A stretch of 39,352 nt of DNA from Bacteroidota bacterium. Lineage in GTDB: Bacteria; Bacteroidota; Bacteroidia; Flavobacteriales_F; PHOS-HE28. The notes beneath the pieces were generated by a model, which was not told where the DNA came from, searched no databases, and was given only the letters and a program-made list of their open reading frames with translations. The stretch lies in contig JAEZCB010000002.1 of NCBI GenBank assembly GCA_023412755.1, positions 1-39,352 of the forward strand, read 5' to 3'. Of the stretch, positions 14,683-24,000 are shown piece after piece (position 1 is the stretch's first letter; each line of letters starts with the position of its first letter). Position numbers and translations under genes: made by a program.

Positions 14683-17580
14683 ATGGCCGAGCAAGTACAA
14701 GATCCGCGACTGGAGCGGGCCGGGGAGGTGGATACCAAGCTTGAGGTGGCGGTGGAACCTTCACCTCCGCAGAAGGATGACAGGCGGCTCTTCCTGTTGG
14801 ATGCCTATGCGTTGATCTACCGGGCATACTTCAGCTTCATCAAAAGCCCGCGCATGAACAGCCGCCGGCTCAATACCAGCGCCGCATTCGGGTTCACATT
14901 GGCGTTGGTGGATCTGATAAAGCGCGAGAAGCCTTCCCATATCGCCGTGGTCTTCGATTGTGCTGGTCCTACGGAAAGGCATAACGCTTTGGTGGAATAC
15001 AAGGCCAACCGGCAGGAGATGCCGGATGACATCCGCAGCAATCTCCCTTACATCCGCAGGATCGTCGAGGCATTCAACATACCGATCCTGGAATGCGAAG
15101 GATATGAGGCCGATGATGTCATAGGTACCCTCGCGAAGAAAGCGGAGAAGGAAGGCTATACCACATACATGGTAACCCCGGATAAGGATTTCGGGCAGCT
15201 GGTCACCGATCGCATACTTATATATAAACCCGGCAGGCAGGGATCACCGCCCGAACTACTCGGTCCGAAAGAGGTGCGCGAGCGCTGGGGACTGGAGCGT
15301 ACTGAACAAGTCGCCGATATTCTCGGATTGATGGGCGATGCTGTGGACAACATCCCGGGCATACCAGGGATCGGTGAAAAGACCGCGATCAAACTGATCC
15401 AGCAATTCGGCAGCCTGGAAGAGGTCATCGCGCAGGTGGATCTATTGAAAGGGAAGCAACAGGAAAATGTGCGGCAGTATGCGGTGCAGGGTCTGCTTTC
15501 CAAGCAGCTGGCCACCATACTCACGGATGCTCCTGTGGAGGTGGACCATGCGGCATTGCATCTGGATCCACCGGACAAGGAGAAAGTGCTGGATGTGTTC
15601 AGTGAGTTGGAGTTCCGTACCCTCACGCGCGCCGTGCTCGGCGAGGATACCGCTGTTATGGGGAATGCACCAGCACCCGCCACCGCCCCCAGGAAGCCAT
15701 CTGGAGCGGCGCAAATGGACATGTTCGGTGCTTCCGGAGAAGTACAAGAGGTGCAGGCCGTGGAATTGGCCACGCTGGCCACCACCGGGCATACCTACCA
15801 TGTGGTGGACGATGAGCAAGGCCAGCTCGAGCTCGCAGCGCAGCTGGCGGAACAGCACTGTTTCTGTTTCGATACCGAAACGGATGGCCCGCAGCTGCAT
15901 CAAGCAAATACCGTGGGCATGTCCTTCGCCTGGGAAAAGCACGAGGCCTACTACGTGCCAGTGCCGCCGGATAAGCAGGAGGCACAAGCTGTGGTGGAGC
16001 GTTTCCGCAAGGTGTTCGAGGATCCGGCCATAGCGAAGGTCGCCCAGAACCTGAAGTATGATCTGCTTGTGCTGGAGAAACATGGCGTGCGTGTGCAGGG
16101 CACGTTGCATGATACCATGATAGCACATTACCTACTGCAGCCGGAATTGCGCCACAACATGGACTACATGGCGGAAACGCTGCTGAAGTACCGGCCGGTG
16201 TCCATCACCGAATTGATCGGGCCCAAAGGCAGACACCAGAAGACCCTGCGCGATGTTCCGGTGGAACGTGTGGCCGAGTACGCGGCGGAAGATGCGGATG
16301 TGACCTGGCAGCTGCACGAATTGTTCATGCCGCGGTTGAAAGAGGATGGGCTTGAGGAACTCTATCGCGATGTGGAAATGCCCCTGGTGCGCGTGCTCAC
16401 GGATATGGAAAGTGAGGGTATCCGTTTGGATGTTGCGGCGATGAAGGCTTTCAGTGAAGGGCTCGGCACGGAGATCATCGCTTTGGAAAGCAGGATCCAT
16501 GAACTGTGCTGCGCCAACTTCAACATCGATTCACCGAAACAGCTTGGCGATATCCTTTTTGAAACGCTCAAGATCGCCGAGAAGCCGAAGAAGACCCGCA
16601 CTGGCCAATACCAGACCAGCGAGGATGTGCTTTCAGCTCTGGCCCATGCACATCCGGTGATACCACTGATCCTGGACCATCGCAGCCTGCGCAAGCTGAA
16701 GAGCACCTACGCCGATACGTTGTCCAAGATGGTGCATCCGCGTACCGGGCGCATCCATACCCATTACAGGCAGGCGGTGGCGGCCACAGGGAGATTGAGC
16801 AGTGAGGATCCCAACCTGCAGAACATCCCCATTCGGACCGAGCGGGGTAGAGAGATACGCAAAGCCTTCGTGCCTCGGAATGAGGAACACCTGTTGCTCA
16901 GTGCCGACTATAGCCAGATCGAATTGCGCGTGATCGCCCACATGAGTGGTGATCCAAACCTGCAGGAAGCATTCCGTCAAGGGCTGGACATCCATACCGC
17001 CACTGCGGCAAAGGTGTTCAACGTGGATATGGCCGCTGTGGATCGCGAACAGCGAAGCCGGGCAAAGGCCGTGAACTTCGGGATCGCTTATGGGCAGGGC
17101 GCTTTCGGCCTGAGCCAGGTGCTATCCATCCCACGTGGTGATGCCAAAAAGATCATCGATGACTACTTCGACCAATTCCCCGGTGTAAAGCGGTACATGG
17201 ATACCCAGATCCAATTCGCGCGGGAGCATGGCTACGTGCGCACGTTGTTGGGAAGAAGAAGGTATCTGCCGGATATCCGCAGCGCGAACCAGACCGTGCG
17301 TGCCGCTGCGGAACGTGTGGCCATCAATGCACCCATGCAGGGTACGGCCGCGGACATCATCAAACTGGCCATGGTGCGCATACATGACCGCATGGTGAAT
17401 GATAGGCTCAAGAGCCGGTTGCTGCTGCAGGTGCATGATGAACTGGTGTTCGATGTGGAACTTTCCGAGGTGGAACACGTAAAAGCCCTCGTAAAGGAGC
17501 ATATGGAACATGCGCTGGCATTGGATGTACCACTCGTTGTTGACATGGGCTTGGGGAAAAACTGGCTGGAGGCGCACTGA
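14683..17580 (+). CDS. polA: DNA polymerase I
   Basis: 965 residues, full length. The 5'-3' exonuclease domain (about 35-330) starts LFLLDAYALIYRAYF and includes YEADDVIGTLAKKA and a helix-hairpin-helix GIPGIGEKTAIKLI. The 3'-5' proofreading domain (about 370-560) keeps its catalytic residues: Asp397 and Glu399 in DTET, and Tyr533/Asp537 in YAAED. The polymerase domain (about 560-965) has motif A DYSQIELR (Asp742), motif B RSRAKAVNFGIAYG and motif C VHDELVF (Asp919). The enzyme fills gaps in DNA repair and removes Okazaki primers. The short charged N-terminal extension (about 30 residues) is not conserved in the family. It diverges from the T9SS gene and is followed 58 nt later by a lipoprotein gene. 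Confidence 0.98.
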   Translation: MAEQVQDPRLERAGEVDTKLEVAVEPSPPQKDDRRLFLLDAYALIYRAYFSFIKSPRMNSRRLNTSAAFGFTLALVDLIKREKPSHIAVVFDCAGPTERHNALVEYKANRQEMPDDIRSNLPYIRRIVEAFNIPILECEGYEADDVIGTLAKKAEKEGYTTYMVTPDKDFGQLVTDRILIYKPGRQGSPPELLGPKEVRERWGLERTEQVADILGLMGDAVDNIPGIPGIGEKTAIKLIQQFGSLEEVIAQVDLLKGKQQENVRQYAVQGLLSKQLATILTDAPVEVDHAALHLDPPDKEKVLDVFSELEFRTLTRAVLGEDTAVMGNAPAPATAPRKPSGAAQMDMFGASGEVQEVQAVELATLATTGHTYHVVDDEQGQLELAAQLAEQHCFCFDTETDGPQLHQANTVGMSFAWEKHEAYYVPVPPDKQEAQAVVERFRKVFEDPAIAKVAQNLKYDLLVLEKHGVRVQGTLHDTMIAHYLLQPELRHNMDYMAETLLKYRPVSITELIGPKGRHQKTLRDVPVERVAEYAAEDADVTWQLHELFMPRLKEDGLEELYRDVEMPLVRVLTDMESEGIRLDVAAMKAFSEGLGTEIIALESRIHELCCANFNIDSPKQLGDILFETLKIAEKPKKTRTGQYQTSEDVLSALAHAHPVIPLILDHRSLRKLKSTYADTLSKMVHPRTGRIHTHYRQAVAATGRLSSEDPNLQNIPIRTERGREIRKAFVPRNEEHLLLSADYSQIELRVIAHMSGDPNLQEAFRQGLDIHTATAAKVFNVDMAAVDREQRSRAKAVNFGIAYGQGAFGLSQVLSIPRGDAKKIIDDYFDQFPGVKRYMDTQIQFAREHGYVRTLLGRRRYLPDIRSANQTVRAAAERVAINAPMQGTAADIIKLAMVRIHDRMVNDRLKSRLLLQVHDELVFDVELSEVEHVKALVKEHMEHALALDVPLVVDMGLGKNWLEAH

Positions 17581-17638
17581 TCGCCTTGGCATGTGGCTGG
17601 ACCTTTACAGCATCCCGCTCCTAAACCATAAGATCGTG

Positions 17639-18523
17639 ATGCGTAAGAACGGATGGCCGCTATGGCTGGCCGTGGTGGTGCTGCTTTCCGCTTGCCGGGG
17701 CACCCAGCCACAACAGGATCCATTGAATGTGGATCAGCAGGACACATCGGTGCAGGATACACGGTTGAAGAAGACGCGGAGCATCTTCTTCAATATTCCA
17801 TCACCCATGGAGACCGCCGCTCTGCTGAAGAAGGCCGGTGCCCAGTACAATGCCAAGATCCTCAATGATGTGAAGAACGTGGACCGCTACACCACCGCCA
17901 GCCAGCAGGCCGTGAACTTGGGCGTGTATGGTGCCGACCTGAGCTATGCCAGTGTCTTCGACCAAACGCAGGAGAGCATGTTCTACACGGCCACCACGCG
18001 CAAGCTGGCGGATAAGCTCGGGATAACCTCCGCCTTTGATGATGGAACGGTGGAGCGGATGGAACAGAACATGAATGATCGGGATTCGCTCCTCAACATC
18101 ATCAGCGAGACCTACTGGAACATGGATGGTTATCTGAAGGAAAATGGCCGCGACAACATCAGTGCTTTGATGATCGCCGGCGGCTGGCTGGAGGGACTCT
18201 ATATCGCTACACAGATCGCGAAGACCAACGACAGCCCCGAATTGCGGACGCGCATAGCCGAGCAAAAACTCTCACTGGGGGATCTGATCGCGCTGCTTGA
18301 CACATACGAATCGGAAGATGATGCGCTGGTGCGTATGCGCAACGATCTGCGTGCCCTCTCCAATCTATTCGCGGCGATCGAAGTAGGCACCGACGCTGAT
18401 CCTGCCACTGAACAGGATGGTGTGGTCGTGATCGGCGGTCCATCATCCGCTTCGCTCACGGATGAGCAGCTAAGCACCCTTCGCCAAAGGACCTTGGAGA
18501 TCCGCAACCAGCTTATCAATTGA
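17639..18523 (+). CDS. Conserved Bacteroidota lipoprotein of unknown function
   Basis: 294 residues from ATG 17639, starting MRKNGWPLWLAVVVLL with lipobox LLSAC (lipidated Cys19). The reading frame is open upstream into polA, but the lipoprotein signal fixes the start. The mature part is largely helical, with conserved-looking stretches SIFFNIPSPMETAALL, NLGVYGADLSYASVF and MIAGGWLEGLYIATQI. I recognise the pattern from unnamed Bacteroidota lipoproteins but know no function. The acceptor side (Arg-Gly after Cys) gives no clear sorting clue. It is followed immediately by a secreted protein gene (6 nt) and a terminator, so the two form a unit. Confidence 0.75.
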   Translation: MRKNGWPLWLAVVVLLSACRGTQPQQDPLNVDQQDTSVQDTRLKKTRSIFFNIPSPMETAALLKKAGAQYNAKILNDVKNVDRYTTASQQAVNLGVYGADLSYASVFDQTQESMFYTATTRKLADKLGITSAFDDGTVERMEQNMNDRDSLLNIISETYWNMDGYLKENGRDNISALMIAGGWLEGLYIATQIAKTNDSPELRTRIAEQKLSLGDLIALLDTYESEDDALVRMRNDLRALSNLFAAIEVGTDADPATEQDGVVVIGGPSSASLTDEQLSTLRQRTLEIRNQLIN

Positions 18524-18528
18524 AACCC

Positions 18529-18972
18529 ATGAACAGGCAGAACGGATCGGTAATGAGGATCTTTTTGGCCGCAGCGTTGGTCATTATCTGCATGGGCTCG
18601 TATGCGCAGTGCAGAAGCTTCGCGAAGAACAAATGCGTTCCAACGCTCGCACCATATAAATTCAACGAGACCTTCAACGCGGCCCAACTTGCTCCGGGAG
18701 AAGAGGCCGAAGTGAACCTCACCTTCTACAGTGGGCAGGAATACCGCGTGCTGGTATGCGCGCACCCGGTCATTGGCGATGTGGATTGGAAATTGGTGGA
18801 CACCAGTGGCAGGATCGTTTTTGAGAGCAAGGAAGGCGCGCGCAAGGAACACTTCGATCTCAAAGCCGCCGACACGGCACAGATGAAGGTGATCGTGACA
18901 GTACCTGAGCGGGGACGGACCGACATGGTGCACGTGGGTTGTGTTGGCATCCTTGTCGGTTTCAAGGAGTAG
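18529..18972 (+). CDS. Small secreted protein, uncharacterised
   Basis: 147 residues from ATG 18529. An in-frame TTG at 18520 and ATG 18553 are alternatives. The signal peptide MRIFLAAALVIICMGSYAQC has a likely cleavage after AYA or at QC. The mature domain of about 120 residues is beta-rich (AQLAPGEEAEVNLTFYSGQE, then a pattern like a jelly-roll or C2-type sandwich) with four Cys (two near the start, two later). It is probably periplasmic. It starts 6 nt after the lipoprotein stop and ends just before a terminator, which suggests a partner role with that lipoprotein. No family function is known to me. Confidence 0.7.
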   Translation: MNRQNGSVMRIFLAAALVIICMGSYAQCRSFAKNKCVPTLAPYKFNETFNAAQLAPGEEAEVNLTFYSGQEYRVLVCAHPVIGDVDWKLVDTSGRIVFESKEGARKEHFDLKAADTAQMKVIVTVPERGRTDMVHVGCVGILVGFKE

Positions 18973-18994
18973 CGGTTGGACCATCACAGATACC

Positions 18995-19023
18995 GATCCC
19001 GGCGCGAGCCGGGATCTTTTTTT
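18995..19023 (+). terminator. Rho-independent terminator
   Basis: A 9-bp perfect stem GATCCCGGC / GCCGGGATC around the tetraloop GCGA, followed by seven T. It ends the lipoprotein/secreted-protein unit. Confidence 0.92.
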
Positions 19024-19057
19024 GCCTTCCTTTCCGCATGAGGCACCAAGGCCTGTC

Positions 19058-19065
19058 TAGTTTAG
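19058..19065 (+). promoter_or_regulatory. -7 box directly before the aminotransferase gene
   Basis: TAGTTTAG (seven of eight to TAnnTTTG) ends 4 nt before ATG 19070, again predicting a near-leaderless transcript. No convincing -33 box is seen. Confidence 0.3.
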
Positions 19066-19069
19066 GGCC

Positions 19070-20233
19070 ATGCATGAAGTAGTTCCCAATGCCCGAGTAA
19101 AGGACAAACTCCCGCATGTGGGTACCACCATCTTCACGGTGATGAGTGGTCTTGCGAACGAGGCTGGAGCCATCAACCTCTCCCAAGGGTTCCCAGACCA
19201 TAGGTTGGATGAGAAGTTGATCGGAATGGTGAATAAGGCCATGCTCGAAGGCCATAACCAGTATGCGCCCATGCCCGGACTGCAGGCGTTGCGCGATGCG
19301 ATAGCGGCGAAGGTGTCAAGGACCTACGGCGTCCACTACGATCCGGCATCGGAGATCACGATCACCGCTGGCGGCACACAGGCCATATTCACCGCATTAG
19401 GCGCGCTGGTGCATCCGCAGGATGAGGTGATCATCCTCGATCCCGCATATGATTGCTATGCACCCACAGTGGAACTCTTCGGGGGCTTGCCGGTGCATGT
19501 GCCTTTGGGCCGGGATATGCGCTTTGATGCGGATGCTGTGGCCGCGGCGATCACACCACGTACGCGTGTACTAGTGATCAATACACCGCATAATCCGGGC
19601 GGCAGGATCCTGCGGGATGCTGACATGCGCGGGATCGAGGCCATGCTGCGTGATACGAACATCGTATTGATCAGTGATGAGGTGTATGAGCACATCATTT
19701 TCGATGGTGAGCAGCATGCTTCGGTCATAAGATATCCGGGCCTGCGTGAACGTGCGATCGTGGTCTTCAGCTTCGGAAAGACCTTCCATGGTACCGGATG
19801 GAAGATGGGCTATGCCCTGGCTCCGGCGGAACTCACAACACTTTTCAGGAAGGTGCACCAGTTCAATGTGTTCAGCGTGAACACGCCCGTGCAACACGCA
19901 TTGGTGGAATACCTGAAGGATCCCGCCCGTTACGAAGGATTGCCTTCTTTCTATCAGGAGAAGCGGGATCGGTTCCTGGAGGGATTGAAGGCCTCCAGAT
20001 TCAAACCGCTGGCTTGTGAAGGATCCTATTTCATCGTGGCCGACCATTCGGAGATCAGTGATGAGGATGATCTTTCGTTCACCAGGCGTATGGTGTTGGA
20101 GCATGGGGTAGCTGCCATACCGCTGTCTCCTTTCTACCGAACCCCGCCTGAGGATCTACATCTAGTGCGGTTCTGCTTCGCGAAGACACATGCAACGTTG
20201 GATCAAGCTCTGGAAAGGCTATGCGCGATCTAA
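19070..20233 (+). CDS. Methionine aminotransferase (PLP, class I/II)
   Basis: 387 residues. Fold-type I aminotransferase. The PLP-anchoring residues are visible: Lys237 in SFGKTFHGTGWKMGY, Asp203 in SDEVYEH and Asn175 in NTPHNPGG. The N-terminal INLSQGFPDH and NQYAPMPG match the glutamine/methionine aminotransferase branch (YbdL, KAT/GTK-like). That branch transaminates 2-oxo-4-methylthiobutyrate, methionine and aromatic residues. Its last 13 nt overlap the start of an omega-amidase-like gene, which handles the 2-oxoglutaramate made when glutamine is the amino donor, so the pair makes metabolic sense. It could also act on kynurenine. Confidence 0.9.
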   Translation: MHEVVPNARVKDKLPHVGTTIFTVMSGLANEAGAINLSQGFPDHRLDEKLIGMVNKAMLEGHNQYAPMPGLQALRDAIAAKVSRTYGVHYDPASEITITAGGTQAIFTALGALVHPQDEVIILDPAYDCYAPTVELFGGLPVHVPLGRDMRFDADAVAAAITPRTRVLVINTPHNPGGRILRDADMRGIEAMLRDTNIVLISDEVYEHIIFDGEQHASVIRYPGLRERAIVVFSFGKTFHGTGWKMGYALAPAELTTLFRKVHQFNVFSVNTPVQHALVEYLKDPARYEGLPSFYQEKRDRFLEGLKASRFKPLACEGSYFIVADHSEISDEDDLSFTRRMVLEHGVAAIPLSPFYRTPPEDLHLVRFCFAKTHATLDQALERLCAI

Positions 20234-21000
20234 GGGTGACCATGGTCCAGAGCATGCTCCATTGGGAGGATGCCGGTGCCAACCGTGCCATGTTCGGTGA
20301 AATGTTGAAACCGCTTGAAGGCGCCACCGATCTCGTCGTGCTGCCGGAGATGTTCACCACCGGCTTCACGATGCGCAGCGTTGACATGGCCGAGAACATG
20401 GATGGCCCAACGGTGGATTGGATGCGTGCAATGTCTTCCGAGATCGGTGCTGCCATTTACGGGAGCATCATCATCCAGCATGAAGGCCGGTCCTATAACC
20501 GTGGGCTCTTCGTTCAACCTTCAGGGCATATCGCGTACTACGACAAGCGGCATCTTTTCAGAATGGCCGAAGAGCATCATCATTTTTCGCCGGGGCGTGA
20601 GCGCGTTGTGGTCGAGTATCTGGGTTGGCGCATCCTTCCCCAGGTATGTTATGATCTCCGATTCCCGGTATTCAGCAGGAATAGGAATGATCATGATCTG
20701 GCCTTGTATGTGGCCAACTGGCCCCAAGCCAGGCGATATCCCTGGAGCCAGTTGCTGATCGCCCGTGCCATAGAGAACCAGATCCACGTGGTAGGCGTGA
20801 ACCGCGTGGGCATGGATGGCAAGGGGATCCACTACAGCGGGGACAGTGTGGTGATCAATGCACGGGGAGAGATCGTGCAGGCATGCACCGTTTCCCAGGA
20901 AGAGATGATCACGACCACCTTGAGCATACAGGAGCTGATCGAGTTCAGGGAGAAATTCCCCGCTTTTTTGGATGCGGATGGGTTCGAATTAAAGCTCTGA
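20221..21000 (+). CDS. Nitrilase-family amidohydrolase, omega-amidase (YafV) type
   Basis: 259 residues. The carbon-nitrogen hydrolase catalytic triad is complete: Glu43 in VLPEMF, Lys109 in YYDKRHLF and Cys143 in QVCYDLRFP. The sequences LPEMFTTGF, SYNRGLFVQPSG and the ending FREKFPAFLDAD are typical of YafV-type omega-amidases. These hydrolyse 2-oxoglutaramate or 2-oxosuccinamate to the oxo acid and ammonia, pulling glutamine-dependent transamination forward. The start lies inside the end of the aminotransferase gene (13-nt overlap, different frame). It is convergent with the giant T9SS gene, with only 9 nt between stop codons and no visible terminator. Confidence 0.9.
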   Translation: MRDLRVTMVQSMLHWEDAGANRAMFGEMLKPLEGATDLVVLPEMFTTGFTMRSVDMAENMDGPTVDWMRAMSSEIGAAIYGSIIIQHEGRSYNRGLFVQPSGHIAYYDKRHLFRMAEEHHHFSPGRERVVVEYLGWRILPQVCYDLRFPVFSRNRNDHDLALYVANWPQARRYPWSQLLIARAIENQIHVVGVNRVGMDGKGIHYSGDSVVINARGEIVQACTVSQEEMITTTLSIQELIEFREKFPAFLDADGFELKL

Positions 21001-21009
21001 ACCGGGGTC

Positions 21010-24000
21010 CTATTTGAGCACCATGATCTGCCCTGTCATCTCGTGTTCCATTCCCAGGTTCCTGTCCTTATCGTAGAAACGGTAGTTCGCCTTCCAGACG
21101 AATACATCATCCGTAACCATCTCGCCGCGGTACCTGCCGTCCCACCCAAGGGACATGTCCGTGCTATGGAAGATCTCATGACCCCATCGATCGAAGATCC
21201 GTAGTTCCATTGTGGCGATGTTCCTGCCCACGGGCATGAACGTATCATTCAAACCATCGCCATTCGGTGTGAAGGTGTTGGGAGCGAAGATGGTGGATGG
21301 GCAATACTCCACCACCTCAATGGAATCGGTGAGCTGGCAGCCGAAAACGTTGGTGATGCGTACACCATACCAGCCGTATGCATTGGCCCGGATGGTCTGC
21401 CCATTCTGGCCGGTGTTCCAAAGGAATGTGGATCCTGTATTGCCGGCATCCAGCAGCACATGGTGTGGTTCCTCCTCCAGGCACACATGCACCAACCTTT
21501 CCGAGAAAGGAGTGGGAGCCTCGTTGAAATAGACGTTGATGATGTCACTGCTCACACAATAGCCGTTGCTCACCGAAACGGAATATGCACCTGTGGCAGT
21601 GACCGGTATGGCTTGTATTGTGGCTCCTGTGTTCCATTCGTAACTGGCCGGGGCGTTGGCCGCATCGAGCAACAGGGTTTCACCATCGCACAGTACAGTG
21701 TCGGGTCCGAGGTCCACGACCGGTGGCGCCACAAAGGTCACGATGGCATCCATTGTCCTGGAGCAACCGTGTCCATTGGTCACAATGGCCGAATAGGTGC
21801 CATTTTCCACAACCTGTATGCTGCGCGTGGTCTCACCTGTGTTCCACAGGTATTGCGCACCTTCATTTCCAGCATCCAGTATCACCTCAGTCCCTTCGCA
21901 GGTGGTGATGTCCATCAAAGGATCAATGGGTAGCGGAGCCACGAGAACATGGATCGCATCATAGGCCGTGCAATACCCGTTGCTCACCTCCACGCCATAG
22001 GTGCCGGTATTGTTCACACTGATGGTCTGTGTTATGGCCTGGTTGGACCAGAGGTAGCTGTTACCGGGCTGGCCAGCATCCAGCAAGAGCGATCCACCCT
22101 GGCAGATCATGGTGTCCGGGCCCAGGTCCACCTGTACCTGGGGGGCAAGGGTGACCTGGGCGAGGTAGGTGGCTGTGCAGTTTTCAGGAGAAGTTATGGT
22201 CACCTCATACATGCCGGATGCATCCGCTACGATACTTTGTGTGGTGGCACCGGTACTCCATGAATAGCTGGCACCGGGATTCCCCGCATCCAGAGTGGGT
22301 GGGGATGTAATGCAGGCGGTGACGTTCTCCAGCGTGTTCCCCGGCAGCGGGTCGAATTGCACCTGTAGCGCATCCGATGCGCTGCAACCATGGACATTGG
22401 TCACGGTCACGGCATAGGTGCCGGAACTATTCACCGTGATGCTCTGTCCACTCTGGCCATTGGACCAGGCATAGCCAGTACCCCCGGCGCCCGCATCGAT
22501 CATATGGGAGTTCGCACCGCAAAGGGAAACATCCGGACCAAGGTCCACGACAGGTAGCGGGTGTAACACCACATGGAATGTCGTTATGGCCTGGCATCCC
22601 TGCGCATTGGTCATGGTAACGGTATGCGCACCTCCGTTCTGTGGGGTGATGGATGCCGTGGTCTCACCGGTGTTCCAGTGATAGCTGACCGCATTGGCAG
22701 GTGCGGTGAGCGTTGGTGGCGCATCGGCACAAGCGGCGGCATTCAGCTGTGCCGGCACTCCCTGGAAAGCACGCGTCACCACGATCTGATCACTGACCGA
22801 ACAACCATTACCATCCGTGATGGTAACTGTGTAGGTGGCGGAGGCGTCATTGAGTATGGTGGGGGATTGGATGTTCGCTGCATTCAAATTCGCGGCAGGC
22901 GACCATTGGTATACCGGGTTGGGCACATTATGTTGCACATGCAACTGATGGCCCAGAGCGGAGCAAACGGTGACATCAGCCCCGGCATTGGCATTGTAGC
23001 CCGTGGTCACATGGATGGTGACGCTTTGCTGCAGGGAACAGCCCGATGGCGTGTGTGTAACGGTGCAGGTATAGGTCGTGCTTTGGGTTGGAGTAGCGAT
23101 CGGCGTGGGGCTGGCCGCATTGTCAAGGCTGGAACTGTTACTCCAGGAATATACTAGATCGGATCCACCACTGGCCGTGGCATTCAACTGCACCTGTTGC
23201 CCCTGGCAAATGGCCAGATCCGCTGCGCTCACGTCAAGGTCCAGCAACTGGCCTACGGTGATGACAACATTACCAGTGGCCACGCAGCCGCTGGCGGAAG
23301 TAGCGGTAACGGAATAAGTGGTGGTGCTGGAAGGAGTGGCGATGGGAGCCGCGGTATGCGGATCATCCAATCCTGTCGCAGGACTCCATACGTAGGTGGC
23401 CGATGCGGGTATGATGGGTGCCGCATGCAGTTGTACTCCCGCCACAGCGCACAAGGTGGTATCCGGCGAAACCTGCAACTGGAATGCGGGATCCACTGTC
23501 ACCAGCACCGAATCCTTGTAGACGCAACCGGAGGAAGGGTCGGTACCGGATAGCAGAAAGTGTTGCGTGGATGCGGGAGTGGCCGCAGTGGCATGTGCCG
23601 TGGCATTCGCTACGACATTGGATGGCGTCCATTGATAACTCAGGTAGGTATCGTCGTAACGTGCGAAGATGAACTCATCCAGCGCCCAGTTATCCTGGCC
23701 GGCTCCGGAATTCGCCAGCTGTCTAAGCCGGAAGATCGTGTTGTTGGACTGGGCGGCGGCGGGTATGTTCACCTCGATCGGGGTGAATTGCGGATACGCG
23801 TTCTCGTCGTAGGTGCTGAGGGTGCTCCACATCACGCCGTTCGTGGTGGAATATTCGAGCACCACGTTCTCACCCGGATCGGCATCATCACAAGGGGCCG
23901 TGCCATTGGCTATCTTCAGATGGAAGCGGAGTCTTCCCCCACCGATGGTGTTGAATGCATTGGTCTGTGCGTAGCGCTGGCCATTTCCGTTGAAATAGAG

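Noticed and set aside
21330..22690. A CRISPR-like series of repeats
   Set aside because: The repeats are degenerate at DNA level, in frame, and encode protein modules; there are no uniform spacers.
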